Positions 1 through 7,573 of a stretch of DNA of 19,902 nucleotides are shown here, one piece after another. Source of the DNA: RGIG990 sp045589455 (GTDB lineage Bacteria; Verrucomicrobiota; Kiritimatiellia; RFP12; UBA3636); contig JAZNPC010000039.1 in assembly GCA_045589455.1 (NCBI GenBank), forward strand, positions 1-19,902, in the 5' to 3' direction. Position 1 is the stretch's first letter; each line of letters starts with the position of its first letter. Under the pieces are notes generated by a model. That model searched no databases. It was not told the origin of the DNA and saw only the letters and a list, made by a program, of their open reading frames with translations. The translations under genes were made by a program, and so were the position numbers.

Positions 1-99
1 AATATTTTAGTAATCTATTACATTATTAGTATATTGATTTTTTTTAAAAAAAAGAGTAATATTTATTGCGTCACTGAAGGTTTGTAACTAACTGGGTTA

Positions 100-350
100 A
101 GTTAATTACTTGTTAATAACATGTTTATAAATTGATACTAACATTGTTAATAAATATTAGTTAATAACACCCCTGTTTATAATTTAATAGTTATCAAAAA
201 ATAATGAAAAGGTTATAAACAAGATATAAAATATAATAACCTATTGTTTTATATGCAGTTAGTACAAATTCAAAAAGGTTATTAAATATTCTAATACTAC
301 TATTGTATTTATTTATTAATATAGTATAATATTAGCAATTGTTAATAACT
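100..350. other. Cluster of DnaA-box-like 9-mers upstream of dnaN (candidate origin part)
   Basis: This 381-base leader has no convincing gene. It holds repeated 9-mers of the form TTATNAACA. On the minus strand TTATTAACA (seen as TGTTAATAA) lies at 111-119, 145-153 and 340-348, with AGTTAATAA at 159-167. TTATAAACA lies at 122-130 and 174-182 (minus) and 213-221 (plus). They keep the TTAT..ACA frame of the bacterial DnaA box TTATCCACA. An almost pure A/T stretch at about 36-52 could serve as an unwinding element. Position beside dnaN is the classical place for oriC. Assignment as origin is inference; in such A/T-rich DNA some matches are expected by chance. Confidence 0.45.
303..330 (+). promoter_or_regulatory. 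Putative sigma70 promoter of dnaN
   Basis: A perfect -10 hexamer TATAAT lies at 325-330, with a weak -35 TTGTAT at 303-308 and a 16-base spacer. Transcription would begin near 337, giving a 5' leader of about 45 bases to the dnaN ATG. A DnaA-box-like 9-mer (340-348) sits directly at the predicted start of transcription, so DnaA binding could regulate dnaN; this is inference. A/T-rich sequence makes chance -10 matches likely. Confidence 0.5.
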
Positions 351-381
351 AACTTATACATAACAATACTTGGAATATAAA

Positions 382-1470
382 ATGAAAATCAGAATCCCAC
401 AACCAACATTGTATGATGCATTATCAAAGGTTCAGAATATTGTACCTAATAAAGCTCCAGATCTTATTTTGTCCAATGTACTTATTTATACAACAGATGA
501 TAAGATTTTCTTTAGAACTACAACTCAAGAAATGACCATGGAATATAGCTGCGAAGCAGAAATTCTTGAGCAGGGTGAAATTACACTACCAGTGAGAAAA
601 TTAACAGGTATTGTTCATGAGCTTTCAAGTGGAGTTGTTACTATTGATGCTACAAATGAAACCGCTAGCATGACATGCGGATCATATCGTTCAAAAATTC
701 TTGGTATTCCAGCTAATAAATTCCCAGCAAAGCAATCTCTTGAAGATGGTATCACATATACATTGGAGCAGGGTAAGTTAATCGATATGCTTAAGAAAAC
801 TGTATATGCAGCATCAACTGATGATTCTCGCGCTATTCTAAATGGTGTAATGATGAATTTTGCTGATGGTAAATTAACTTGTGTTGCAACAGATTGCCGT
901 CGTCTTGCACTTTATGAAACAGAAGTTGAATTTCCTCCAGAGAATAATCGTGATGTAATATTACCTACTAAGGCTGTAAATGAACTTATTCGCGTTTTAG
1001 GTAATGATGGACAAGTAAAAATCACTATTAAAGACAATCAAGCTATCTTTAATGTTGGAGAGTTAACACTTTCAAGTAAAGTTCTAAGTGGTTCATATCC
1101 TGATTTTAAGCGAGTTGTTTTGACAACCTGTGAGCATCGCATCGAAATAAATCGTGAAGAACTACTAGCAGTTTTGAAGCGTATTTCTGTTTCAACAACA
1201 CCAACAACAAATTCTATGCGCTTATGCTTTGCTGAAAATCTATTAACAATTTCAGTTAGCGCTCCAGAAATTGGTGAGGCAGTTGATACAATCGCAATTA
1301 AGTATGATGGACCTGAGATTGTTTCAATCTTTAATCCAGAATTTATGATGGATCCTCTACGTAATTTGACAAGCGACGTAATTTATATGGAAATGAATAC
1401 TACCCCAAGTCCTGGCCTAATTAAGAGTGATATTCCATTCCTATATGTAATTATGCCTCTACGTGTATAA
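382..1470 (+). CDS. dnaN: DNA polymerase III subunit beta (sliding clamp)
   Basis: This is the ring-shaped clamp that tethers the replicative polymerase to DNA and recruits other repair and replication proteins in the cytoplasm. The 362-residue length matches the family (about 365). The N-terminus MKIRIPQPTLYDALSKVQ, the internal TDCRRLALYE segment and the ending PFLYVIMPLRV are diagnostic. The reading frame is open 12 bases further upstream to a TTG at 370, but the ATG at 382 is preferred: it gives the family-typical start and has a GGA 8 bases before it. It is the first gene of a co-directional run. dnaA, recF and gyrB, the usual neighbours, are not downstream; dnaA may lie upstream outside the window. 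The clamp of three tandem domains appears complete. Confidence 0.97.
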   Translation: MKIRIPQPTLYDALSKVQNIVPNKAPDLILSNVLIYTTDDKIFFRTTTQEMTMEYSCEAEILEQGEITLPVRKLTGIVHELSSGVVTIDATNETASMTCGSYRSKILGIPANKFPAKQSLEDGITYTLEQGKLIDMLKKTVYAASTDDSRAILNGVMMNFADGKLTCVATDCRRLALYETEVEFPPENNRDVILPTKAVNELIRVLGNDGQVKITIKDNQAIFNVGELTLSSKVLSGSYPDFKRVVLTTCEHRIEINREELLAVLKRISVSTTPTTNSMRLCFAENLLTISVSAPEIGEAVDTIAIKYDGPEIVSIFNPEFMMDPLRNLTSDVIYMEMNTTPSPGLIKSDIPFLYVIMPLRV

Positions 1471-1539
1471 TCTTGTTTGTTAAAATATGTACACAATTTT
1501 TAAATAACACTAATAACAAAAAATATTGAGAGTATATAA

Positions 1540-2769
1540 ATGATTACACCAAAAAGAGGATTAAAATCTCAAGCAATGGCTGCATTGATGGATGAAATTG
1601 ATCAGCAAATGAAGGGGCTTCGTAAGGGATTTAATCCTGGAGAAAAAGTAAAAGGTACAGTAATTTCAGTGACAGATGATTATATTGTACTTGATGTAAA
1701 TTCCAAGCTTCAGGGTGTAATTGATACAAATCAGTGGGATATAAATACTCCATTACCTGAGCCCCAAGATGTTATAGATGTTTATTTTGTTGAGGTACGT
1801 GATGGCTCTGCAAGATTTACTCCAAATGCTGGTAGTAATGGTGCTGTTGCTAATCAGTCAATTCTTCAAGCATTTTCTACAAAACTACCTGTTGAAGGAA
1901 AGGTTGAAAAGGAAATTAATGGTGGTTATGAGGTAATTATTTGTGGACAAAGAGGCTTCTGTCCATATTCTCAGATTGCCATGTATAAGCGTCGCGATGA
2001 AGCAAATGATGTTTATGTTGGCCAAGTAATGAGCTTTTTGGTTACAGAATATGAGCCAGAGGAGCGCACACTTGTTGTTAGTCACCGCGCATTGTTAGAG
2101 CGTGATCGTTTAGAAAAACGTGATGCATTAAAAGCTACACTTAATGAAGGTGACCAGGTTTCAGGAAAAGTTACAAAGCTAATGCCATTTGGTGCATTTG
2201 TCGATATTGGTGGTATTGAAGGTTTAATTCCATTACGTCAACTATCATGGAATAGAAATACAAAACCAGAAGATGTACTTTCTGAAGGCCAACAGGTAAG
2301 TGTTACAATTTTATCTCTTGATTGGGAGAATGATCGTTTTTCATTTAGCTTATTAGATGCTAAGGAAGATCCTTGGAATTTATTCGAGGCTGAATTTGAT
2401 GTAGGCAGCTATGTTACTGGAAAAATAATTAAACTAGTTCAATTTGGTGTTTTTGTTGAATTAGAATGCGGCGTTGAAGGTTTTGTTCATGTTTCAAAAC
2501 TTGGATTAAAGCATCGCATCAGTGATCCTGCTCTTTATTTTAAAATTGATCAACAGTTAGATTTGCAAATTGAAAACATAAATAACGATGAGCGCAAAAT
2601 ATCATTGCGCGTTGTTGATGTTATAGATGAATCAGAAGAAGCAAATAAGACTGAAGAAAAAGAATTTAAGGAAGCAGAAGAAGCTAGAGAGTATATTGAA
2701 AATTCTAAAAAAACAAGCTCATCATTTGGTTCGTTTGCTGATATCTTTTCAAAATTAGAAAACAAGTAA
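1540..2769 (+). CDS. S1 RNA-binding domain protein (short ribosomal protein S1-like)
   Basis: The 409-residue protein carries four S1 (OB-fold) domains at about residues 33-98, 115-183, 202-273 and 285-358. The third and fourth are most canonical, with the motifs GKVTKLMPFGAFVDIGG and GKIIKLVQFGVFVEL followed by EGxxxxxxL. An acidic, charged tail (about 360-385) ends in a Ser/Phe-rich segment. Such proteins bind single-stranded RNA; four-domain forms act as ribosomal protein S1 (mRNA docking on the 30S subunit) or as general RNA-binding regulators. With only four domains and no S1-specific mark visible, I do not assign rpsA. ATG at 1540 has GAGAG at 1528-1532. It lies 69 bases after dnaN and could share its transcript. 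Confidence 0.85.
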   Translation: MITPKRGLKSQAMAALMDEIDQQMKGLRKGFNPGEKVKGTVISVTDDYIVLDVNSKLQGVIDTNQWDINTPLPEPQDVIDVYFVEVRDGSARFTPNAGSNGAVANQSILQAFSTKLPVEGKVEKEINGGYEVIICGQRGFCPYSQIAMYKRRDEANDVYVGQVMSFLVTEYEPEERTLVVSHRALLERDRLEKRDALKATLNEGDQVSGKVTKLMPFGAFVDIGGIEGLIPLRQLSWNRNTKPEDVLSEGQQVSVTILSLDWENDRFSFSLLDAKEDPWNLFEAEFDVGSYVTGKIIKLVQFGVFVELECGVEGFVHVSKLGLKHRISDPALYFKIDQQLDLQIENINNDERKISLRVVDVIDESEEANKTEEKEFKEAEEAREYIENSKKTSSSFGSFADIFSKLENK

Positions 2770-2784
2770 TTCATAGGGATTGAT

Positions 2785-4062
2785 ATGAATTCACAATTTT
2801 TAATTTCATCAATAATTAAATCAATAATAATTTCAATTATTATAGTATCTGGAATTTATGCGATTAGTATTTATAAACCAGATTTTTATAACAAGTACTT
2901 ATACAGTACTATTACTGGAGAAAAGGTTAAATCAAATACTGGTAAAACTAAAGCTGATAAATTAGGTGTAGCTAATAGTGATAATACCTATCAACAAACA
3001 ACCGGTGATGAAAATAATTCATATTCAGTACAAGAAGGACAAAGTAATGTTGTTCCTATGCAACAGTCAAATAATTCTTCTGCAGAAGTAGTAAGTACAC
3101 CGTTAAATTCAGGTGCGTATTTGTTCCAGTCAAATAATTCTTCTGCAGAAGTAGTAAGTACACCAGTAAATATGGGGCAATCTTCTTCACAAGAATTAGC
3201 TAAACCAAATACTCCACATTCTAATCAATCATCACCAAAATTTATTGATGGTTATGAGGTTATAACAATAGCAGATACAGAACCATATGAATTGTCAGAA
3301 AATTCATCTATTGGAAATTCAAATCAAACTATACAACATAAACCTGTTCAACCAGCCCAAGTTCAACCAGAAGTTACATATGTGGAACAAGAGATACCTG
3401 CGGATTATTCAGGTCCTAATTGGGCAGTTGTTGCTATTAACACAGAGGTTTTTAATAAAGAACAAAAAGCTGTTGGATCAATTTTAGGTGGTATTATTGT
3501 TGAAACGCATGAAAAGATTCCTGTAAAAAATGCCGTGCTTGTTAAATGTTTTCAAATTAAGAATGGTGTTGTAAATAGAGATGTAGAATTTTATGTTAAG
3601 GAATGTGATTTAGTAATGTTTAGCGGCCCTTATAAAAATCAAGTTCATCCAGACAAAACAACTATTATTGAATTTTGTACGATACGAGGAAAATATCAAA
3701 CAGAGCTTGATAATTTGAGAGAAGAAGCAATTAAGAGTAATCCACATTACCAAGAATATCAAGCGGCAGTGGCAGCTTATAAAAAATTACAAAAAGAAGC
3801 CGAAGAGCTTGAAGCTAAACGTAAAACAACCTCAGGTGCAGAAAAAGCAAACCTAGAGGATAGAATTCATAAATTAAAGCTTGAAGAAGTAACAGCAAGA
3901 AGAACTCTAACTGAAGTTCAGAGAAAATATGAAGCTTGGAGACATAAGCACCTAGGAACAGGTGATGATATAAAAATTACACCTACACCAGAGTTAAATA
4001 GATTAAAGCAACAAATGGATGCGCTTTATCCTAGAGCAAATGCAATTTGTCCAGGAATATAA
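2785..4062 (+). CDS. Membrane-anchored protein with SH3-like domain and coiled coil
   Basis: I recognise no named family for this 425-residue protein. One hydrophobic segment near the N-terminus (about residues 6-28, Ile-rich) should be a signal anchor, putting the rest outside the inner membrane. Residues about 40-200 are low-complexity and Ser/Asn/Gln/Pro-rich, including two copies of the 12-residue QSNNSSAEVVST (94 and 115 onward). Residues about 210-285 read like a bacterial SH3-type domain: AVVAINTEVFNKEQKAVGSI, then a beta-rich stretch. Residues about 302-388 form a heptad-rich coiled coil. SD AGGGA at 2775-2779 supports the start. Gene spacing is 15 bases after the S1 gene and 1 base before the next gene, so co-translation with the latter is likely. 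A role in the envelope is inference from topology only. Confidence 0.75.
   Translation: MNSQFLISSIIKSIIISIIIVSGIYAISIYKPDFYNKYLYSTITGEKVKSNTGKTKADKLGVANSDNTYQQTTGDENNSYSVQEGQSNVVPMQQSNNSSAEVVSTPLNSGAYLFQSNNSSAEVVSTPVNMGQSSSQELAKPNTPHSNQSSPKFIDGYEVITIADTEPYELSENSSIGNSNQTIQHKPVQPAQVQPEVTYVEQEIPADYSGPNWAVVAINTEVFNKEQKAVGSILGGIIVETHEKIPVKNAVLVKCFQIKNGVVNRDVEFYVKECDLVMFSGPYKNQVHPDKTTIIEFCTIRGKYQTELDNLREEAIKSNPHYQEYQAAVAAYKKLQKEAEELEAKRKTTSGAEKANLEDRIHKLKLEEVTARRTLTEVQRKYEAWRHKHLGTGDDIKITPTPELNRLKQQMDALYPRANAICPGI
3064..3189 (+). repeat. Tandem in-frame 63-bp duplication
   Basis: Bases 3064-3101 recur identically at 3127-3164 (38 bases each, offset 63 = 21 codons). The remainder of each unit has diverged. 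The duplication lies in the disordered linker of the membrane-anchored protein and keeps the frame, adding 21 residues. Perfect identity of the 38 bases indicates a recent event or ongoing slippage. Confidence 0.9.
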
Positions 4063-4063
4063 A

Positions 4064-4579
4064 ATGAAAACAATATTTTTTATTTTAAGTTTACTTTTTT
4101 TAATTCCTTTAAATTTATTATCAGAACAAAGAGAATTAAATATAGCAGTTCCTGTGGAGTTTCATGCTCCTACTAATTCTACTGTAGAGGCAAATCTTCC
4201 AAGAACAGATGCTGATTTTTCTATGTATATTCAATATTGGAAAAAACAATCAGAAGAAGCGTTGAATACTGAAATTGAAAGTCTACAAGAATTTATAATT
4301 ACTGAAGGCGAACTAGCTAGAAAAACAAGAATTGAATATGAAAGAGCATATTTAAATTTTGTACCAGAAAATAATTCCGAAAGGTTAACAGCTTTACGGG
4401 AAAAAGAGAAACAATTAGAGAGTGAACTAAATGCAGTTCGTCAAGCAATTCGGAATGAAGTAATTCAATCTCCTGAAGTAAAAGAATTATCAGAAATAAA
4501 TTTACGTCATAATTTAAATGTACGTCATGCTCGTTTGGCTTTAAAAAGTTTACAACAGATTTTATCAGAAAAAAAATAA
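4064..4579 (+). CDS. Small exported coiled-coil protein
   Basis: The protein is unrecognised. The ATG at 4064 is chosen over an in-frame ATG at 4019: it has AGGA at 4053-4056, avoids a 44-base overlap with the preceding gene and gives a typical signal peptide (MKTIFFILSLLFLIPLNLLS, then EQRE). The mature protein is about 150 residues, mainly helical, with Glu/Lys/Arg/Leu heptads from about residue 55 to the end (for example LREKEKQLESELNAVRQAIR). It starts 1 base after the stop of the SH3-like membrane protein, so the two are almost certainly translationally coupled. Both end in similar coiled coils and might pair outside the inner membrane; this is inference. Confidence 0.75.
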   Translation: MKTIFFILSLLFLIPLNLLSEQRELNIAVPVEFHAPTNSTVEANLPRTDADFSMYIQYWKKQSEEALNTEIESLQEFIITEGELARKTRIEYERAYLNFVPENNSERLTALREKEKQLESELNAVRQAIRNEVIQSPEVKELSEINLRHNLNVRHARLALKSLQQILSEKK

Positions 4580-4594
4580 ATCAAAGAGGAATAT

Positions 4595-5221
4595 ATGAAG
4601 CTTTTATTTCAAGGTGACTCAATCACAGATGCCGGTAGATTTACAGATGTTGGAACAGGCGTACGTGATTGTCCATTAGGTGCTGGATATGTAAAATTAA
4701 TTGCAGCTCGTTTGCTTTGTGATTATCCAGAAAAAAACTATGAAATTATAAATAGAGGAATAAGTGGTCACCGAATTACTGATCTTTATTCTCGTTGGAA
4801 GATAGATTGTATTAATTTAGCTCCAGATGTTTTAACAATTTTAATTGGTGTAAATGATACCTGGCACGAGGTTGGTTCTCAGAATGGTGTTGAAGTTCCA
4901 CGCTATGAAAGATTTTATCGTGAGATGATTGAGTGGACGCAAAAGGAACTACCAAACATAAAAATTATTTTGATGACACCTTTTGCAAATCCAGTAAATG
5001 ATCATATTGAAAAATTCTTCCCTGAGGTGAATGAGCGTCAGACAGTTGTTGAAAAATTGGCAAAAGAATTTTCTCTTCCATGTGTAAAGCTTCATGAGGA
5101 TTTTGAAGCAGCTAATGCACGTGCACCTATGGAGCACTGGACACCTGATGGAGTTCATCCAAGTGGAGCAGGTCATCAATTAATAGCTGATGCTTGGTTA
5201 AAAGCATTTGCAGAGCTCTAA
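4595..5221 (+). CDS. SGNH/GDSL-type hydrolase (esterase/lipase family)
   Basis: The 208-residue protein has all SGNH blocks: block I FQGDSITDAGRF with catalytic Ser9, block II Gly58 in ISGHR, block III GVND with Asn87, and block V DGVHPSGAGH with Asp185 and His188. Family members hydrolyse carboxylic esters such as acyl or acetyl groups on lipids or carbohydrates; the substrate cannot be read from the sequence. There is no signal peptide, so it should be cytoplasmic. SD AGAGGA lies at 4585-4590. It starts 15 bases after the coiled-coil gene and ends 11 bases before the radical SAM gene, consistent with one transcript. The length is normal for the short single-domain branch active on small soluble esters. 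Confidence 0.92.
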   Translation: MKLLFQGDSITDAGRFTDVGTGVRDCPLGAGYVKLIAARLLCDYPEKNYEIINRGISGHRITDLYSRWKIDCINLAPDVLTILIGVNDTWHEVGSQNGVEVPRYERFYREMIEWTQKELPNIKIILMTPFANPVNDHIEKFFPEVNERQTVVEKLAKEFSLPCVKLHEDFEAANARAPMEHWTPDGVHPSGAGHQLIADAWLKAFAEL

Positions 5222-5232
5222 AATTATTTATT

Positions 5233-6666
5233 ATGGCAAAGACTAATATTGTATTTGTTGGTGGAAATGCTAGCTACATACATTGTGCCTTTGCCTCAAT
5301 GTGTCTTAAAGCTTCTCTAAAGGAATTAGAAGACTCTGCCATAATTATAGAGACAGAGGTAAGAGAAACAACACCGCTTCAATTTTTTGAAAGATTGGTG
5401 ACACTGTCTCCTTCAGTTATTCTACTTTCTACTTATTTGTGGAACAGAGATTTTTTTGTGGCAGTGTGTAAGCTTTGTCATGAAATTATTCCTGATATTC
5501 CTATAATTGCTGGTGGACCACAGCTTGTTCCTTGTGATGAAACCGAACCGTTAAAAGAACATGTAGATATCATAATTTATGGAGAAGGCGAGGATGTGAT
5601 TTACGATGCTGTAAAATTAGCATTGTCTGGAAAATCAAATATTCCTTCTACACCATATGAAATTTTTGCTACTCCAGTTGATTTGTCTAAAGTAAAACTA
5701 CCATATTATCTCTATGAGGATAAGGATATAGCAAATAGAGTAGTTTATGTTGAAGCAACTAGAGGATGTCCCTTCTCATGTGAATACTGTACATCAGCTG
5801 GTAGTGGAGGAATTCGTTATTTTCCACTAGAAGCCTTAAAGAATGAATTTTTAAACCTAATTAATAGAGGGGTAATCCATTTTAAGTTTTTAGATCGCTC
5901 TTTTAATCATGGAGGAGAGCACTCCTTAGCATTATTAGACTTCTTTAAAGAGAACTACCGTGAAGGAATGACACTTCATTTTGAGTTTACACCTGAAGAG
6001 CCAACTGAAGCTTGGAAGCAAAGACTATGCGCTTTTCCGCCTAAAACGCTTCATTTAGAGGTTGGAATCCAAACCTGGGAGCCAGATATAGCTGCACGTA
6101 TAAAACGTCCTCTAAATCGAGAAAAAACAACTAAAACACTTAAATTTTTAATAGAAGAAGCAAAAGCAGACGTTCATGCTGATTTAATTGTTGGTTTACC
6201 AGGAGAAGGAATAGAAACAATTGCATCAGGATTTAACTTTTTGATAGGTTTGAATCCTGCAGAGCTTCAAGTAGGTATCTTGAAACTACTTCCTGGAACA
6301 GCAATGCATAGGCATATTGAAGAATATCAGTTAAAATTTTCTCCAGATCCTCCGTTTGAGGTGCTTTCAACCCGTGATATTAGCTTTGCTGAACTAAGAA
6401 GAATGGAGCGCTTTGCTAAATGCTTTGATATAATGTACAATAGGGGTAGATTTAATCTATCATCAAGGCTTTATATTTTCAGTGAAAATACTCCATTTGA
6501 GCAAATTATGCGCGTAGCAGACCATTTATATAGTAAGTATGGTCGTTTGCATGCATTATCTCCGAAAAGCATAGCAGCAACTATGCAAGAGCTGATTAAT
6601 CCTAACAAGCTCAAAGAGTTATGTGTAGCATTAGAGACAGATGCTCGTGAAAGCAAGCATATGTGA
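5233..6666 (+). CDS. B12-binding domain radical SAM protein (DUF4080-like)
   Basis: The start is the ATG at 5233 (MAKTNIVFVGGNASYIHCAF), giving 477 residues; the frame is open to a TTG at 5194 inside the previous gene, which I reject. Residues about 3-135 form a Rossmann-like B12-binding fold ending in IIYGEGEDV; no DxHxxG cobalamin ligand motif is visible. Residues about 170-370 are the radical SAM barrel, with Cys179, Cys183 and Cys186 in GCPFSCEYC to bind the 4Fe-4S cluster. The NASYIH start and the C-terminal third resemble the DUF4080 group, whose reaction is unknown to me. No good Shine-Dalgarno precedes the ATG, only 11 bases after the hydrolase stop, so initiation may depend on coupling. 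Family is firm; function is open. Confidence 0.9.
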   Translation: MAKTNIVFVGGNASYIHCAFASMCLKASLKELEDSAIIIETEVRETTPLQFFERLVTLSPSVILLSTYLWNRDFFVAVCKLCHEIIPDIPIIAGGPQLVPCDETEPLKEHVDIIIYGEGEDVIYDAVKLALSGKSNIPSTPYEIFATPVDLSKVKLPYYLYEDKDIANRVVYVEATRGCPFSCEYCTSAGSGGIRYFPLEALKNEFLNLINRGVIHFKFLDRSFNHGGEHSLALLDFFKENYREGMTLHFEFTPEEPTEAWKQRLCAFPPKTLHLEVGIQTWEPDIAARIKRPLNREKTTKTLKFLIEEAKADVHADLIVGLPGEGIETIASGFNFLIGLNPAELQVGILKLLPGTAMHRHIEEYQLKFSPDPPFEVLSTRDISFAELRRMERFAKCFDIMYNRGRFNLSSRLYIFSENTPFEQIMRVADHLYSKYGRLHALSPKSIAATMQELINPNKLKELCVALETDARESKHM

Positions 6667-6815
6667 TGTGGTGTGTATGACCCACAAGGTGATTAAGACG
6701 CGGGGCGTGAATCAATTTGTTCCGTGCTGCGGCATTCTTGTCGCAGAGTTCGTGTAAGTTATTTGCAAGGCTAAAAGGCTTGGACTCCTGTTAAGTGCTG
6801 ATTTTTCTTACACTC
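6667..6815 (+). ncRNA. Putative structured RNA, unassigned
   Basis: This non-coding stretch is much richer in G+C than its surroundings, a common mark of structured RNA in A/T-rich genomes. Pairings seen by eye: TGTGG/CCACA (6667-6671 with 6682-6686); TGATT/AATCA enclosing ACGC-GGG-GCGT (6690-6714); TGCGGCA-TTCT-TGTCGCA (6728-6745, 7 pairs with one G-T); GTGTAAG/CTTACAC (6752-6758 with 6807-6813) enclosing a CAAG..CTTG hairpin near 6765-6781. The strand is presumed + from neighbours. I looked for conserved cores of tmRNA, RNase P RNA, SRP RNA and tRNA and found none. 6S RNA cannot be excluded. It could also be a 3' UTR element of the radical SAM gene. Confidence 0.4.
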
Positions 6816-6834
6816 GCAATTATCAGCTGTTAAT

Positions 6835-6983
6835 AGTTGATAATTTTAATTATTAACAGGTTATTATCAATATTGTTGATAATATATAAATACTTAATTT
6901 TCAGTTATTTATCAAGTAATTAACAATTATTATCAACAAAATATAAACAACTTGTTGATAAGTTATTCTTGATTTGTTGATAC
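6835..6983. other. Cluster of TTATCAACA sites (DnaA-box-like; candidate origin or operators)
   Basis: Exact TTATCAACA occurs at 6930-6938 (plus), 6874-6882 and 6953-6961 (minus). One-mismatch copies are AGTTGATAA 6835-6843, TTATTAACA 6850-6858, TTATCAATA 6864-6872 and TGTTGATAC 6975-6983; TTATCAAGT at 6909-6917 has two mismatches. Eight sites in 149 bases, in both orientations and in very A/T-rich DNA, is the architecture of a replication origin. The 9-mer differs from TTATCCACA at one base. TTATCAA-TATTG-TTGATAA (6864-6882) is also a palindrome that could be an operator for the HTH gene just downstream. Both readings are inference. Confidence 0.5.
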
Positions 6984-7005
6984 CATTTGTTGCATACTAA
7001 TATGC

Positions 7006-7545
7006 ATGAAACAGGAAATTTTAAAACAACTACCAAAGCTAATAAGATCCGCACGTTTGGAGCAGGGAATTACCCAAATAGATTTAGCTAATAAGGTAGG
7101 CTGCAAACAGTCAGCAATCAGTATGATGGAAGGTGGCAGAGTAGAAGCAATCGCTGAAGCCACTTATGAGAAGCTTGCTGAGGTGTTGAATATTAATTTA
7201 GCTGAACTAGCACCCGTATCTGCACCTATATTAACGGCTGCAGCAATTGCTCCTTTAAAACCAGAGGTAGCAATGTGTGCTAATTTCCAATGTCCTAGCA
7301 ATAAACCATATATTGTAGGTCCTAATATTTACTTTATGCCAACAGGTAAGGCAGGATTTTCAAACCGTTGTGCAATTTGTGGTGAACTGTTGATAAAGGT
7401 TTGCCCACATTGTGGAGCAAAGTTATTAACACCAGGTGGCTGCTGTGGTCATTGTGGAAAACCACTACTTGAATTTCCAGAAGGATATACTGAGGATGTA
7501 GTTGGTTGGGTTGAGCAAGCAAGACTCCAATCAGAACAACTATAA
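7006..7545 (+). CDS. XRE-type HTH regulator with zinc-binding Cys motifs
   Basis: The 179-residue protein has a Cro/C1-type helix-turn-helix at about residues 9-68 (QGITQIDLANKVGCKQSAIS is the recognition core), an Ala/Pro linker, and a Cys-rich C-terminal half. Cysteines fall at 91 and 96 (Cx4C), 122 and 125 (CAIC), 133 and 136 (CPHC), and 146, 147 and 150 (CCGHC), the pattern of zinc ribbons or knuckles. It should bind DNA in the cytoplasm; the zinc part may sense metal or redox state, or mediate contacts. No clear Shine-Dalgarno precedes ATG 7006; the overlapping ATG at 7002 is in another frame. The dense TTATCAACA palindromes directly upstream could be its own operators. It is followed by a strong terminator, so it is probably monocistronic. 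Confidence 0.88.
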   Translation: MKQEILKQLPKLIRSARLEQGITQIDLANKVGCKQSAISMMEGGRVEAIAEATYEKLAEVLNINLAELAPVSAPILTAAAIAPLKPEVAMCANFQCPSNKPYIVGPNIYFMPTGKAGFSNRCAICGELLIKVCPHCGAKLLTPGGCCGHCGKPLLEFPEGYTEDVVGWVEQARLQSEQL

Positions 7546-7573
7546 ATTTTTTAATTTTTAGAATTATAAATGA

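Noticed and set aside
370..381. Upstream TTG start for dnaN
   Set aside because: The ATG at 382 gives the family-typical N-terminus and has a GGA at suitable distance.
4019..4063. Upstream ATG start for the small coiled-coil protein
   Set aside because: It would overlap the preceding gene and spoil the signal peptide; the ATG at 4064 has AGGA at good spacing.
6770..6781. CTAAAAGGCTT shared with the terminator at 19741-19751
   Set aside because: An 11-base match in loop/stem context with no extension on either side is likely chance.
6667..6815. Assignment of the structured region as 6S, SRP, tmRNA or RNase P RNA
   Set aside because: No conserved core of SRP, tmRNA or RNase P RNA is visible, and the single long rod with central bubble expected of 6S RNA could not be drawn convincingly by hand.
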